Notes under the pieces: model-generated | Databases searched by the model: none | Told to the model about the DNA's origin: nothing | Seen by the model: the letters and a program-made list of their open reading frames with translations, nothing else | Shown here: positions 25,467 to 36,404 of the stretch, one piece after another | Layout of the letters: the number at the start of each line of letters is the position of its first letter | Position numbering within the stretch: position 1 is the stretch's first letter | Position numbers and translations under genes: made by a program | Origin: Erythrobacteraceae bacterium | Lineage (GTDB): Bacteria; Pseudomonadota; Alphaproteobacteria; Sphingomonadales; Sphingomonadaceae | Assembly (NCBI GenBank): GCA_024642525.1 | Contig: JAHEAX010000004.1 | Coordinates: 63,675-127,674, forward strand | Direction of reading: 5' to 3' | DNA length: 64,000 nucleotides

Positions 25467-25494
25467 AAAAAGGGCCGCCCTTTCGGACGGCCCT
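25467..25494 (-). terminator. Rho-independent terminator after carD
   Basis: On the minus strand a 10-bp stem (arms 25485-25494 and 25471-25480, one G-U pair) is capped by a GAAA tetraloop and followed by four or five U residues. It lies 45 bp after the carD stop. Confidence 0.9.
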
Positions 25495-25538
25495 GATCGA
25501 TTGCGATATGTCGCCGGTCGAATGACCGGAAGCAAAAC

Positions 25539-26072
25539 TTACGCGTCTTCAGTGTTCTCGTAATATTGCGGCGCGTGTTCGCGCAGCACGTCGAGAATCT
25601 TTTCCAGCGCAGCTGGTTCATCCGTCTTTTCCATCGCGGCCAGTTCACGGGCCAGGCGGCTGGAGGCAGCTTCGAAAATCTGCCGTTCGGAATAGCTCTG
25701 TTCGGGCTGGTCTTCGGGACGGAACAGATCGCGCGTCACTTCGGCGATCGACACCAGGTCGCCCGAATTGATCTTCGCTTCATATTCCTGCGCACGGCGC
25801 GACCACATGGTGCGCTTTACCTTGGGCTTGCCCTTCAGGGTTTCCATGGCTTCCTTCAGCGTCTTGTCGCTGGAAAGCTTGCGCATCCCGATGGCTTCGA
25901 CCTTGTTGGTCGGAACGCGGAGAGTCATACGCTCTTTTTCGAAACGCAGGACATACAGTTCAAGCTGCATCCCGGCGATTTCTTCATTTTGAAGTTCGAT
26001 AACGCGACCCACCCCGTGCTTAGGGTAAACAACATAATCGCCAACGTCGAAGACGTTTGCTTCGGCTGCCAT
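25539..26072 (-). CDS. carD: CarD family transcriptional regulator
   Basis: A 177-residue global regulator that binds RNA polymerase beta and stabilises open promoter complexes. The N-terminal Tudor-like RNAP-interaction domain has FDVGDYVVYPKHGVGRVIEL (about 8-27); the C-terminal helical DNA-binding domain includes KRTMWSRRAQEYEAKINSGD, with the Trp that wedges the upstream edge of the bubble. AAAGGA precedes the ATG. A minus-strand TATAAT lies about 155 bp upstream, so the leader is long. Downstream of the SUV3-S4-fdxA group. Confidence 0.93.
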   Translation of the reverse strand: MAAEANVFDVGDYVVYPKHGVGRVIELQNEEIAGMQLELYVLRFEKERMTLRVPTNKVEAIGMRKLSSDKTLKEAMETLKGKPKVKRTMWSRRAQEYEAKINSGDLVSIAEVTRDLFRPEDQPEQSYSERQIFEAASSRLARELAAMEKTDEPAALEKILDVLREHAPQYYENTEDA

Positions 26073-26418
26073 ATAAAATCCTTTCGTGCGGGCAGTACCT
26101 GAACCAGAGGGAGGCTATTCCTGCAGGCCGCGAAATGACGCGCCCGGAAGCGGGAATTATTCTGTGGTTGGGGGTCTGCGCCTTTCCAGATACTAGCTCT
26201 GCCCGGTGCCGGCCGGTGCAGTTCTCCTATTATATAGCAGATTCGCAACAAAATTGCCAGACTCGCGAATTTAAGGCCAATCGCGCATTTCTGCGGGGCC
26301 ATTTCACGGCCTGCCAGCCTCTAATTCGTGTAATCAGGACCGTGCCGGACCGCCTGTTTCAAGCGGTCCGTTGCAGGTCCTTAGTCGCTGGCCGGACAGG
26401 GCCGTGCCAGAGTTGCGT
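26073..26418. other. 346-bp gap between fdxA and carD without a gene
   Basis: I find no credible coding region. It holds a 7-bp inverted repeat (GGACCGC at 26347-26353 with GCGGTCC at 26363-26369, no T-run) just after fdxA, which may be part of its 3' end, and the likely carD promoter and leader. Confidence 0.5.
26229..26234 (-). promoter_or_regulatory. Possible -10 element of the carD promoter
   Basis: On the minus strand the sequence reads CTATATAATAG, containing a perfect TATAAT in otherwise GC-rich DNA. A weak -35 candidate (TGGCAA) lies 19 bp upstream. The start point would leave a leader of about 150 bases. Confidence 0.35.
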
Positions 26419-26757
26419 TCAGTCGCCTTCGCCCGGTTCAGGGGTGAAGTATTTTTCGAACTTGTCTTCTTCGCCCTTATGCTCGTCGGCATCTTCCGGC
26501 GGATCTTTCTGGCTGGTGATATTCGGCCATTCGGCGGAATATTTGGTGTTCAGTTCCAGCCATTTTTCGAGATTGTCTTCGGTATCGGGCAGAATCGCTT
26601 CGGCCGGGCATTCAGGTTCGCAGACGCCGCAATCGATGCATTCGCTGGGATTGATAACCAGCATCGTTTCGCCTTCATAGAAGCAGTCGACAGGGCAGAC
26701 TTCGACGCAGTCAGTATATTTGCATTTGATGCAAGCGTCGGTGACGACATAAGTCAT
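26419..26757 (-). CDS. fdxA: Ferredoxin FdxA (7Fe type)
   Basis: A 112-residue electron carrier. The N-terminal half has [18 protein letters not shown] and [16 protein letters not shown]: the first cluster motif is C-x2-C-x4-C-x3-CP, fitting a 3Fe-4S plus 4Fe-4S ferredoxin. The acidic C-terminal tail is the FdxA type found in alphaproteobacteria. It is 15 bp from the S4-domain gene and is likely the third gene of the SUV3-S4-fdxA operon. Confidence 0.93.
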   Translation of the reverse strand: MTYVVTDACIKCKYTDCVEVCPVDCFYEGETMLVINPSECIDCGVCEPECPAEAILPDTEDNLEKWLELNTKYSAEWPNITSQKDPPEDADEHKGEEDKFEKYFTPEPGEGD

Positions 26758-26772
26758 GGCTGCGTGTTCCCC

Positions 26773-27087
26773 TTAGTCCAGGATATCTGAGGTGGTTGTA
26801 CTGTTTACGGGTGCTATGGCGGTTTGGCCCTGCTGGTCAAGCGTGCGATAAAAAGATTGCGCCTCTGCAGGTGGCCCGCGCCGTGTGGGCAAGGCCAGAA
26901 GTTCAATAACCCGCACACCATCACCCCATGGGAAGGTCAGCACATCGCCCGCTTCAACCGGCTGGCTCGCACGGCAAACGCGCACGCCGTTGCGGCGGAT
27001 GTGGCCTTCGTCGATCAGTCGGTGTGACAGGCTGCGGGTGCGCGCGAAGCGCAGGAAACAGAACAGCCTGTCGATCCGCATTCCCAA
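26773..27087 (-). CDS. S4-domain RNA-binding protein (Hsp15-like)
   Basis: A 104-residue protein whose first 60 residues are one S4 domain: RIDRLFCFLRFARTRSLSHR, IDEGHIRRNGVRV and EAGDVLTF. Such small proteins bind rRNA or free 50S subunits (Hsp15 recycles stalled 50S). The tail is unlike Hsp15. A start at the second Met (27081) is equally possible. It sits 7 bp after the helicase gene, suggesting joint action in RNA metabolism. Confidence 0.85.
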   Translation of the reverse strand: MGMRIDRLFCFLRFARTRSLSHRLIDEGHIRRNGVRVCRASQPVEAGDVLTFPWGDGVRVIELLALPTRRGPPAEAQSFYRTLDQQGQTAIAPVNSTTTSDILD

Positions 27088-27094
27088 GCGCGCC

Positions 27095-29806
27095 CTACCT
27101 CAGCAAATCTGCCAGACCGGCAAATGCCTTGCCTGTTGCCGGTGCGTTGACCGGCGGTTTTGCGGGCCTTTCCCGTTGCGGGGAACCGGCCCGATGGTCC
27201 TTGCCCGACGATTTGCGGCCAGTTGGCTTTCCGCCAGTCTTGCCACCGGCCTTGCGCCGGCCTTTTTGGTCGGCGCGGGTATCCGGCTTGCCATCGGACT
27301 TGCGCGGGCCGCGTTGTGACGGGCGCCATTCCCACATATCGGGTGCTGGCGGGCCAGACGCGCCTTCGGGCAACGGTTTTGGCGAAAATGACCGGAAGCC
27401 TGCAACACCCAGAAGCCGCATATAGCTTTCCGGCGTGAGGCCCGTTGAAATGGCGAGAGACGGGTCAATCGCGAACTTCCGCTTCCCGCTCTTGCTGCGT
27501 GCATCATGCGCGGCGCGGAACAGTTTTTCCGCAATATCGATGCGGACAGCCTGTTTCCCCGCGTGGCGATAGCCAGATGGCAATTGGGATGCACCTTCGA
27601 TTACCGGCACCATCGCTTGTTGCAGGGGGCGCCGGTCGCGGCCAAGGGCATGCAGCATCTGGCGCGGTGCGGGCTTCAGCAGGGCCGCTGCGAAAATGTC
27701 CAGCGCACCAAATGTGACGCCAAGCCGGCGCAGGAAAGGCCTGGTTTCCTTGGGCAAGTGTTCCAGCCCGGCCTGCTCGCGCGTGACATGGCCGTGCCCT
27801 GCAATCAGCGACAGCAACAGTGCGCGCGCTTCGGAACCAGCGGCCGGGTCGCGCGATGCTTCTTCAAGCTTTGCCAGCGGTTCCAGCGGCGCAGCCTGCC
27901 TGGAAATCCAGCTTTCCAGCGCCGTTGCCAGCCGTGCTTTCGCGGCTTCGGGCAGGACATTCACCTCGCGGGACGGCTGGATGCGCGGCGTGGCAGTGCC
28001 GGCGGTTGCTTCCAGTTCGGCAATACGCTCGCCTTCCCACCAGATGCCGCCCATATCTATGGTGACACCGGCGAATGCCGAATCCACCAATGCATCGGCG
28101 CGCTGCGTCAGGATGCGCGGCAGGGCTTTTTCGCCTGCCGCCAACAGCATTTTGCGGTCAGCATGGCTGGCCTGATGGTCCACCGCAAAGCGGAACCCCT
28201 TGACCGTGCCAATCGGCTCATCTTCCACCAGCATGGCACCATCATCCGATAGTGTAACGGGCAGCAGTGACGCGTCCTGTCCCAGCGTTTTCATCAGGAT
28301 TGCAGTCCTCCGGTTCACGAATCTCTCAGTCAGACGGCCATGCAGTGCATCGGAAAGCCGGGCTTCCACCGCACGGGCGCGCGCTGCCATCTCGTCGCGG
28401 GCCAGAACCCAGTCTGGCCGCTGGCATATATAGGACCAGCTGCGGATCGCGGCGATCCGGCCCTGTAGCGTGTGAATGTCGCCCTGAACATTGTCCAGTT
28501 CCGAAATTCGGGCCGCGACATAATCCGCGCCGATATATCCGCCATGCAAATCCTGCCACAGGCGCGCGACGAACCGACTGTGCGTGTCTGCCCCCTGTTG
28601 CCTGAAATCCGGCAGCGAACAGACATCCCAGAAGCGCCTGACATTGGCCCTTCCGCGAATTTCATCGGACCAGGGTTCTTCCGCCAGCCGCTTGAGCACG
28701 GCGAGATCGATTGCTTCTGGTGCAAGGGTCAGCACCGGGTCCAGCGGCGGGGCTTCCAGGTCGCCGATCAACATTGCCAGACTGTCAAACCGCGGCTGTG
28801 CGTCACGCCAGAACAGCTTGGTGACAGGAGCGAAGCGGTGTTCTTCCACCGCGTAGATTTCTTCTTCGGTAAATTCGGGACTTTCGGCTTGCTGCCCGCC
28901 CATGCCCGATAATGTACCGAAAGTGCCATCCCGCTGATGGCGACCTGCGCGCCCGGCAATCTGCGCCATTTCTGACGGGAATAGCCGCCGCTGGCGAACC
29001 CCGTCAAACTTGGTGAGCGATGCAAAGGCGACGTGATTGATATCGAGATTGAGGCCCATGCCAATGGCATCGGTGGCGACGATATAGTCCACCTGGCCCG
29101 ACTGGAACAATTCGACCTGCCGGTTGCGCGTATCGGGGCTGAGCGCGCCCATCACGATGGCAGACCCGCCACGGAACCGGCGCAGCATTTCGGCCACTGC
29201 ATAAACCTGCTCTGCCGAAAAGGCGACAATCGCACTGCGCGGCGGCAGGCGGGATAATTTGCGCGGGCCAATATGGCTGAGGGTAGAAAATCGCGGACGC
29301 TGGATAATCTCCGCTTCGGGAAGAAGGGCGCGCACCATCGGTTCCAGCGTTGCAGCACCCAGCAGCATGGTTTCATCACGCCCGCGCGCATTCAGCAGCC
29401 GGTCGGTGAAAATATGGCCACGTTCGCGGTTCGCGCCCAGCTGCGCTTCATCAATCGCCACAAAAGACGGCGGCTGGTCCTTGAACGCGCTTCCAACATT
29501 TCCGCTTTTTGCAGGGCCGAATACCGGCATCGCTTCGGCGGTGCAGCACATATAGCGCGCATTGGGCGGTTCGATCCGCTCTTCGCCAGTGATCAGCGCC
29601 ACCTGCGCTTCGCCCTTGATGGCGCAGACACGGTCATACACTTCGCGGGCCAGCAGGCGCAGCGGAAAGCCGATTGCCCCGCTCGAATGCCCGCACATCC
29701 GTTCAATCGCCAAGTGGGTCTTGCCGGTGTTGGTCGGTCCCAGGACCGCCTTGATGGTTGAATCTTCAGAGTGTCGGCGGGTCACATGGGGAATGTGGCA
29801 TCGCAC
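27095..29806 (-). CDS. SUV3-like DExH-box RNA helicase
   Basis: 903 residues. Motif I GPTNTGKTH (23-31), motif II DEAQ, motif V/VI IVATDAIGMGLNLDI and QIAGRAGRHQ match SUV3, the mitochondrial degradosome helicase whose bacterial relatives occur in alphaproteobacteria. The last 60 residues are a Lys/Arg/Gly-rich tail likely to bind RNA. Expected role: unwinding structured RNA for decay; no exonuclease partner is in the window. The ORF opens with GTG at 29806; a second GTG seven codons later (29785) would also work and neither has a clear ribosome site. The S4 gene follows after 7 bp. Confidence 0.86.
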   Translation of the reverse strand: MRCHIPHVTRRHSEDSTIKAVLGPTNTGKTHLAIERMCGHSSGAIGFPLRLLAREVYDRVCAIKGEAQVALITGEERIEPPNARYMCCTAEAMPVFGPAKSGNVGSAFKDQPPSFVAIDEAQLGANRERGHIFTDRLLNARGRDETMLLGAATLEPMVRALLPEAEIIQRPRFSTLSHIGPRKLSRLPPRSAIVAFSAEQVYAVAEMLRRFRGGSAIVMGALSPDTRNRQVELFQSGQVDYIVATDAIGMGLNLDINHVAFASLTKFDGVRQRRLFPSEMAQIAGRAGRHQRDGTFGTLSGMGGQQAESPEFTEEEIYAVEEHRFAPVTKLFWRDAQPRFDSLAMLIGDLEAPPLDPVLTLAPEAIDLAVLKRLAEEPWSDEIRGRANVRRFWDVCSLPDFRQQGADTHSRFVARLWQDLHGGYIGADYVAARISELDNVQGDIHTLQGRIAAIRSWSYICQRPDWVLARDEMAARARAVEARLSDALHGRLTERFVNRRTAILMKTLGQDASLLPVTLSDDGAMLVEDEPIGTVKGFRFAVDHQASHADRKMLLAAGEKALPRILTQRADALVDSAFAGVTIDMGGIWWEGERIAELEATAGTATPRIQPSREVNVLPEAAKARLATALESWISRQAAPLEPLAKLEEASRDPAAGSEARALLLSLIAGHGHVTREQAGLEHLPKETRPFLRRLGVTFGALDIFAAALLKPAPRQMLHALGRDRRPLQQAMVPVIEGASQLPSGYRHAGKQAVRIDIAEKLFRAAHDARSKSGKRKFAIDPSLAISTGLTPESYMRLLGVAGFRSFSPKPLPEGASGPPAPDMWEWRPSQRGPRKSDGKPDTRADQKGRRKAGGKTGGKPTGRKSSGKDHRAGSPQRERPAKPPVNAPATGKAFAGLADLLR

Positions 29807-29880
29807 CGGGGCTTGGACAAGCTCTTGTCCTTCCCCGTCAACAGCTTGTCCGATCGCAGATGCAAATCATCGCAGCTTAA

Positions 29881-31626
29881 ATGGACATTAACTTTAAAAG
29901 TGCAGGAAATCCGGCAAAGAGCGTTACGGGATCAGATAGTGGCGGCTTTAGGCGGCCAAAACAGGAGGGCGCGCTGGATAATCCGCGCGAAATGGACGGG
30001 AATTCGGCTGACGGTGCAGATGTTTCTGCCACTGTTGCCCTATCGCACGCCCAGATCCTGTTTGACGATCACAGCACCGCCAAAGCCGCATCTCACGGCG
30101 CCGACGCAAGACAGCTGGTGCTGCAACGCGCCCGCAGCCTGACCGAAAAGTTCGAGGAATGGCGTTTTGCCGCGTCACAGCGGCTGGAAAAAATCGACAT
30201 TGCGCCTGATCTTGCAGACAAGATCGGCAGCCGCCGCTGGTTCCGAGGTGTTGGCACCTTGCTGGGCCTATCGGCGATAGCGCTGGCTTTCTGGCCGGAT
30301 TTCGCGCCGCTGGAAGCAGCACCTGCGATGGCTTTGGACGAACAGGCGCGCGATGAATTTCGCAGCCAGATGATCCTGCCGCTGGCGCTGGGTAGCGACA
30401 GCGGGCGCCACATGGGCGCGACCGATGCCGTGGTGCCGCTGCGTTCTGCCCCTGAAAGGCCGCAGATCGAATTGCTGGCAACGCTGGTCAGCGGCGACAG
30501 TTTTGGCCGGATGTTGCAACGCGCAGGCGTAGGTTCTGCCGATGCAGCACGGGTTGGCGAGCTGGTTGCCCGCACAATGCCGCTATCGGACATAGAGCCT
30601 GGCACGCAGGTGGATATCACGCTGGGCCGGCGGCCATCACCCGGTTCGCCACGCCCGCTCGATGCGCTTGCGTTTCGCGCGCGCTTCGATCTGGAACTGG
30701 GCATCGAACGCAATGGCGGAACGCTTGCGTTGCAGCGAAAGCCGATCCGCGTGGACGAAACCCCACTGCGGATCCGGGGTATTGTGGGCCAGAGCCTTTA
30801 TCGTTCCGCCCGTGCGGCTGGTGCGCCGGCCAGCGCCGTGCAGCAATATCTCAAGACTCTGGGCGAACAGGTTGACCTGGACCGCGCGGTTGGCGCGAAT
30901 GACACGTTCGACATCATCATCGCCCACAAGCGCGCAGCCACTGGCGAACGCCAGGCGGGGCAGTTGCTCTATGCCGGTATCGAGCGCAGCGGGCAGCAAG
31001 CCACGCAATTGATGCGCTGGGGCAAGGAAGGCCGGTTTTTCGAAGCATCGGGTGTTGGCGAACAGCGCGCCGGGCTGGTTGCGCCGGTGCCGGGCAGCAT
31101 TTCGTCCCGCTTCGGTATGCGCCGCCATCCCATTCTGGGTTATCGCCGGATGCATTCCGGCATGGATTTCCGCGCCAATTACGGCACGCCGATTGTGGCC
31201 GTTACAGATGGTAACGTCAGCGGTGCGGGCCGCATGGGCGGCTGCGGCAATGCAGTCAGGCTGAGCCATGGCGGAGGCCTGCAAACGCGGTATTGCCACA
31301 TGAGCCGGATCGCAGTGCGCGGCGGACAATCGGTCCGACGCGGGCAGGTGATCGGCTATGTCGGTTCCACCGGCCTTTCGACCGGCGCGCATCTTCATTA
31401 CGAAATGTATCGTTCTGGCCGCGCGGTTGACCCGGCATCGGTTCGCTTCGTTACGCGGGCGCAGCTTTCGGGCGCTGAATTGCAGCAATTCCGCGAAACA
31501 CTGGCCAAATTGCGCACGGTTGAACCCGGCGCTGCGCTTGCCTCGATGACGCCTGAGCCGAACGAAGTAGACAATGCGCCGGTCCGCGAAATCGACAAGG
31601 TGGAACAGCCCAAGAAAATCGGCTGA
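29881..31626 (+). CDS. M23 (LytM) family metallopeptidase, membrane-anchored
   Basis: 581 residues. A cytoplasmic N-terminal segment of about 120 residues precedes one hydrophobic helix (GTLLGLSAIALAFWPDFAPL), then a long periplasmic region and a C-terminal LytM domain. Zinc ligands are visible: His and Asp in RMHSGMDF and the HLH of GAHLHYEM. SSRFGMRRHPILGYRRMH is the usual lead-in. It should cleave peptidoglycan cross-bridges. It is divergent from the helicase gene across 74 bp and 35 bp upstream of hemB. Confidence 0.9.
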   Translation: MDINFKSAGNPAKSVTGSDSGGFRRPKQEGALDNPREMDGNSADGADVSATVALSHAQILFDDHSTAKAASHGADARQLVLQRARSLTEKFEEWRFAASQRLEKIDIAPDLADKIGSRRWFRGVGTLLGLSAIALAFWPDFAPLEAAPAMALDEQARDEFRSQMILPLALGSDSGRHMGATDAVVPLRSAPERPQIELLATLVSGDSFGRMLQRAGVGSADAARVGELVARTMPLSDIEPGTQVDITLGRRPSPGSPRPLDALAFRARFDLELGIERNGGTLALQRKPIRVDETPLRIRGIVGQSLYRSARAAGAPASAVQQYLKTLGEQVDLDRAVGANDTFDIIIAHKRAATGERQAGQLLYAGIERSGQQATQLMRWGKEGRFFEASGVGEQRAGLVAPVPGSISSRFGMRRHPILGYRRMHSGMDFRANYGTPIVAVTDGNVSGAGRMGGCGNAVRLSHGGGLQTRYCHMSRIAVRGGQSVRRGQVIGYVGSTGLSTGAHLHYEMYRSGRAVDPASVRFVTRAQLSGAELQQFRETLAKLRTVEPGAALASMTPEPNEVDNAPVREIDKVEQPKKIG

Positions 31627-31646
31627 TTGAATTTTATCGTAATTAA

Positions 31647-33233
<1,587 letters not shown>

Positions 33234-33237
<4 letters not shown>

Positions 33238-33827
33238 CAACACCATCTGGAAACAGGCCGGGTGTCACCATCATCCCGATTCACGGCAAAAGCCCGCGCA
33301 TCCATGACAGCGCCTTTATCGCGCCGGGCTGCCGCATCATCGGGGACGTGGAGATCGGCGCGGATTCCAGCATCTGGTATAATTGCGTGCTGCGCGCCGA
33401 TGTCAGCCGCATCGTCATTGGCCAGCGCAGCAATATCCAGGACGGCAGCGTGGTCCATTGCGACCCTGCGCGCCCCGGCGATGAAGATGGCTCGCCCTGT
33501 ATCATTGGTGATGACGTGCTGGTTGGCCATCTGGCCATGGTCCACGGCTGCATCATTGAAGACCGCGGCTTCATGGGGTTGGGCGCGATTGCCATGAACA
33601 AGGCGCGCATTGGTTCCGATGCCATGCTGGCAGCAGGCGCGATGCTGACCGAAGGCAAGATCATGGAGGCACGCAGCCTGTGGGGCGGCCGGCCGGCGCG
33701 GTTCATGCGCGAATTGAACGATGCGGCGATTGCCGGAATGCGCATGGGTGTTGCCCATTATGCCGAAAATGCGCGCCATCACGGCGCAGCAGTGGATGCA
33801 GCGGGCCTTGGCGCGGCCGAAGACTGA
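33234..33827 (+). CDS. Gamma-type carbonic anhydrase family protein
   Basis: 197 residues with left-handed beta-helix hexapeptides (IIGDVEIGADSSIWYNCVLR, IVIGQRSNIQDGSVVHCD). The three metal-ligand His are in VVHCD and VGHLAMVHG. Related proteins may be carbonic anhydrases or paralogues such as YrdA/PaaY; activity is not certain. The start at 33234 has GGGAG upstream and overlaps the GNAT stop; the longer ORF from 33180 lies within that gene. Confidence 0.85.
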
Positions 33828-34089
33828 TTTCCCCCCGCCCGATGCCCTGATGGCGGTGCTGGATGATGACGGAAAATTCGCGGTTCGGGTCACCCCCGGC
33901 GCCCGGGAAGAAGCCATCTCGGTGTCAGGTGGCAAGCTGCAGGTAAAGGTGCGCGCCCGGCCTGCCGATGGCGAAGCCAATGCAGCAGTATTGAAATTGC
34001 TCGCAAAATCACTCGGAGTTTCGACGTCACGGCTTCGCATGTTGCGCGGCGCAACCGGGCGCGAGAAGCAGTTTCAGCTTTCGGACTGA
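33796..34089 (+). CDS. DUF167 (UPF0235) family protein
   Basis: About 97 residues. RVTPGAREEAISV, LQVKVRARPADGEANAAVLKLLAKSLGV and RGATGREK are the DUF167 core. Function unknown. The start is uncertain: I use ATG 33796, which overlaps the carbonic anhydrase by 32 bp, but TTG 33808 or ATG 33850 also fit. Its end overlaps the convergent DUF1275 gene by 16 bp. Confidence 0.78.
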   Translation: MQRALARPKTDFPPPDALMAVLDDDGKFAVRVTPGAREEAISVSGGKLQVKVRARPADGEANAAVLKLLAKSLGVSTSRLRMLRGATGREKQFQLSD

Positions 34090-34727
34090 GCAGTTCGGCT
34101 TTCGATCCACCTGGCAAAACCAGTCAGCCCCGTGCACCACACAGCAGCCATACCAAGTGCAGCTTCCGGCGCGGCATGATAGGCCGCAGCACCGGCAATG
34201 GCCCCGCCGATGAGGCCCAGCCACAGGAATATTGTCGCGGCCCAGCCCGCTAGAGCCCGTCCCTGCAAGGCTGCGGCGATGGCTTGTCCGATGCGCACTA
34301 GGCTGCCGGTCATATAGGTCACCCCAACAGTCACTTCGCCTCCCTGGCGAAAGCAATTGTTCAACGCGCCCATCGCCAGAACCAGACAGATCATCATCAT
34401 GGTGATGGAACTGTTTTGCCGTGCCAATGCCGCGGCGCATATCAGGAAGGCGGAAAGCGCAAGCACTGCGGTCTTGCGCCAGCGGCCGGCATGATCGGAC
34501 ACTATCGCGCCTATCGTCACGCCTGTGACGAACCCTCCAATCAGGCCAAGGGGCACCAGTGCATGCGCGGCATCTGTCGTAATATCGACCGCCAGCCGTG
34601 TGGTGTTGCCTGACATGAAGGAAACAAAATAACGGTCCGCAGCCAGAAAGCCGGATGCATCGACAAATCCTGCCAATGCGGCAATTGCGATGGCGAGCAA
34701 TCGGCGGGATCGATCATACCTTGTCAT
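34074..34727 (-). CDS. DUF1275 (YoaK) family membrane protein
   Basis: About 217 residues with six predicted hydrophobic helices: LLAIAIAALAGFVDASGF is the family opening, followed by ADRYFVSFMSGNTTRL and TYMTGSLVRIGQ. DUF1275 proteins are presumed transporters of unknown substrate. I start at 34727 (MTRYDR), as the ATG at 34748 adds only seven residues. The 3' end overlaps DUF167 on the opposite strand by 16 bp, so each mRNA is antisense to the other there. Confidence 0.82.
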   Translation of the reverse strand: MTRYDRSRRLLAIAIAALAGFVDASGFLAADRYFVSFMSGNTTRLAVDITTDAAHALVPLGLIGGFVTGVTIGAIVSDHAGRWRKTAVLALSAFLICAAALARQNSSITMMMICLVLAMGALNNCFRQGGEVTVGVTYMTGSLVRIGQAIAAALQGRALAGWAATIFLWLGLIGGAIAGAAAYHAAPEAALGMAAVWCTGLTGFARWIESRTAQSES

Positions 34728-34781
34728 GGTGCATGATGCAGAAAACACCTCGCGGCCGCCAAGGCAAGCGTTCGTTGAGCG

Positions 34782-36404
34782 CTAGTCCCTGATGAGGGCT
34801 TCCAACGCGGTCATGCGGTCTGCCTCATGCGCGGGCTTGTCCCACCTGATCCGGTGAATGCGCGGGAAACGCATGGCGAGGCCGGATTTGTGCCGTTTGC
34901 TCTGGTGAACGGAATCGAATGCCACTTCAAAAACCAGGCTCTTATCCGTTTCGCGCACTGGGCCGAACCTGTTCAGTGTGTTCTGGCGCACATGGCGGTC
35001 GATCTTTTTCAGTTCTTCGTCGGTAAAGCCGGAATAGGCTTTGCCTACCGGCAGCAACTCCGCACCTGCATCGGGGTCACCGTTCCAGCAGCCAAAAGTA
35101 TAGTCGGAATAGAAGCTGGACCGTTTGCCGCTGCCGCGCTGGGCATACATCAGCACGCAGTCAATCAGCAGCGGGTCGCGTTTCCATTTATACCACATCC
35201 CTGCCTTGCGACCGGCGACATAGGGCGCATCGCGGCGCTTCAGCATCAGCCCTTCAATTGCATCGTCGCGCGCAGATGCCCGAATTTCCGCAAGCTGGTC
35301 GAAATCGCCAGCTTCGACGATCTGCGAAAGGTCGAAATGACTGTCGGGCAGGCGGGGGATGAAGCGTTCAAGATGCCCGCGCCGGTCAGACCACGGCAAA
35401 GTGCGCAAATCCTCGCCTTCGATCGCCAACGCATCATACAACCGCACGAAAGCGGGCGCTTCGCTCAGCATCTTCTTGCTTACCGTCTTTCGGCCAAGGC
35501 GCTGCTGCAAGGCATTGAAACTGGCGGCCCCGCCTTGAGTCCTGTCATTCTGCACGCCGCCCTGCGTGCTGCCGCGCACCAGCAATTCCCCATCCAGCAC
35601 GGCCGGAATGGCCAGCGCGTCCAGCAATTCGGGGAATGTCGCGGAGATATCGTCGCCGGAACGCGAATAGAGCCGGGTTTCGCCGCCGTTTTCATTGGCC
35701 ACGTGAACCAGCTGCACTCTGATGCCGTCCCATTTCCACTCGGCAGCATAATCATCCATGGAAACCTGTGCATCTTCCAGCGGATGGGCGAGCATGAAGG
35801 GCCGGAAAAGCGGCAGGTTTTCTGTTTCAGGGGGCGCTGCCCCGCCAGCGGCCCAGGCGAAAAGTTCGGCATAGGGCGGCTGGAGGGCGTGCCAATATTC
35901 CTCCACCTCATCCACACTGACATCGAAAGCCTGCGCGAAGGCGACCTTGCCCAGCCGGGCAGAAATGCCGATCCGCATCGCGCCTGTTGCCAGTTTCAGC
36001 AAGGCATAGCGTCCCGACGGGTCAAGCCGGTCAAGCATCATGGGCAATTCGGTGAGCACGGTTGTCCGCGTCATCGCGCCCAGCAAGGCAACCGCTTCTG
36101 CCACACCGGGTGGCGCCTCGACATCAGACGATGGTTCGGGCCACAGCAGGCTGGCGGTTTCTGCCGTATCGCCTACGAAATCTCGGCTGAGCGACCAGAG
36201 GATGGGGTCCACCCGTTCTTTCATGAGATTGCGGATCGTGCTGGATTTCACGGCCTTGAAATCCATCCCGTCAGTCAGCGCTGCCAGCGCCCACCCGCGG
36301 TCAGGGTCAGGTGTGGCACGCAGATAGTCTGCAATCAGCGCCAGCTTGGCATTGCGGCTGCGGGTATAGACCAGCGCATCGATCAGGGCGGCGAATTCTT
36401 CCAC
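34782..36404 (-). CDS. ATP-dependent DNA ligase of the ligase-associated damage-response set
   Basis: 540 residues. The adenylated lysine is Lys224 in AEWKWDGIRV; GELLV, LMLKRRDAPY and GMWYKWKRD are further nucleotidyltransferase motifs. The N-terminal 200 residues are the helical DNA-binding domain of this bacterial group. It starts with GTG directly after the TAG of the upstream nuclease gene, so they are coupled. Known: such ligases are annotated as cisplatin damage-response ligases and occur with a nuclease, a DEXH helicase and a phosphoesterase; only ligase and nuclease are here. Confidence 0.9.
   Translation of the reverse strand: MEEFAALIDALVYTRSRNAKLALIADYLRATPDPDRGWALAALTDGMDFKAVKSSTIRNLMKERVDPILWSLSRDFVGDTAETASLLWPEPSSDVEAPPGVAEAVALLGAMTRTTVLTELPMMLDRLDPSGRYALLKLATGAMRIGISARLGKVAFAQAFDVSVDEVEEYWHALQPPYAELFAWAAGGAAPPETENLPLFRPFMLAHPLEDAQVSMDDYAAEWKWDGIRVQLVHVANENGGETRLYSRSGDDISATFPELLDALAIPAVLDGELLVRGSTQGGVQNDRTQGGAASFNALQQRLGRKTVSKKMLSEAPAFVRLYDALAIEGEDLRTLPWSDRRGHLERFIPRLPDSHFDLSQIVEAGDFDQLAEIRASARDDAIEGLMLKRRDAPYVAGRKAGMWYKWKRDPLLIDCVLMYAQRGSGKRSSFYSDYTFGCWNGDPDAGAELLPVGKAYSGFTDEELKKIDRHVRQNTLNRFGPVRETDKSLVFEVAFDSVHQSKRHKSGLAMRFPRIHRIRWDKPAHEADRMTALEALIRD

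Noticed and set aside
26347-26369. Inverted repeat after fdxA as a terminator
   Set aside because: The 7-bp stem has no T-run on either strand, so I list it only as part of the gap description.
29881-31626. Possibility that the M23 protein at 29881 is the bactofilin partner
   Set aside because: The bactofilin gene overlaps the other M23 gene (46661-47887) directly, so that one is the partner.
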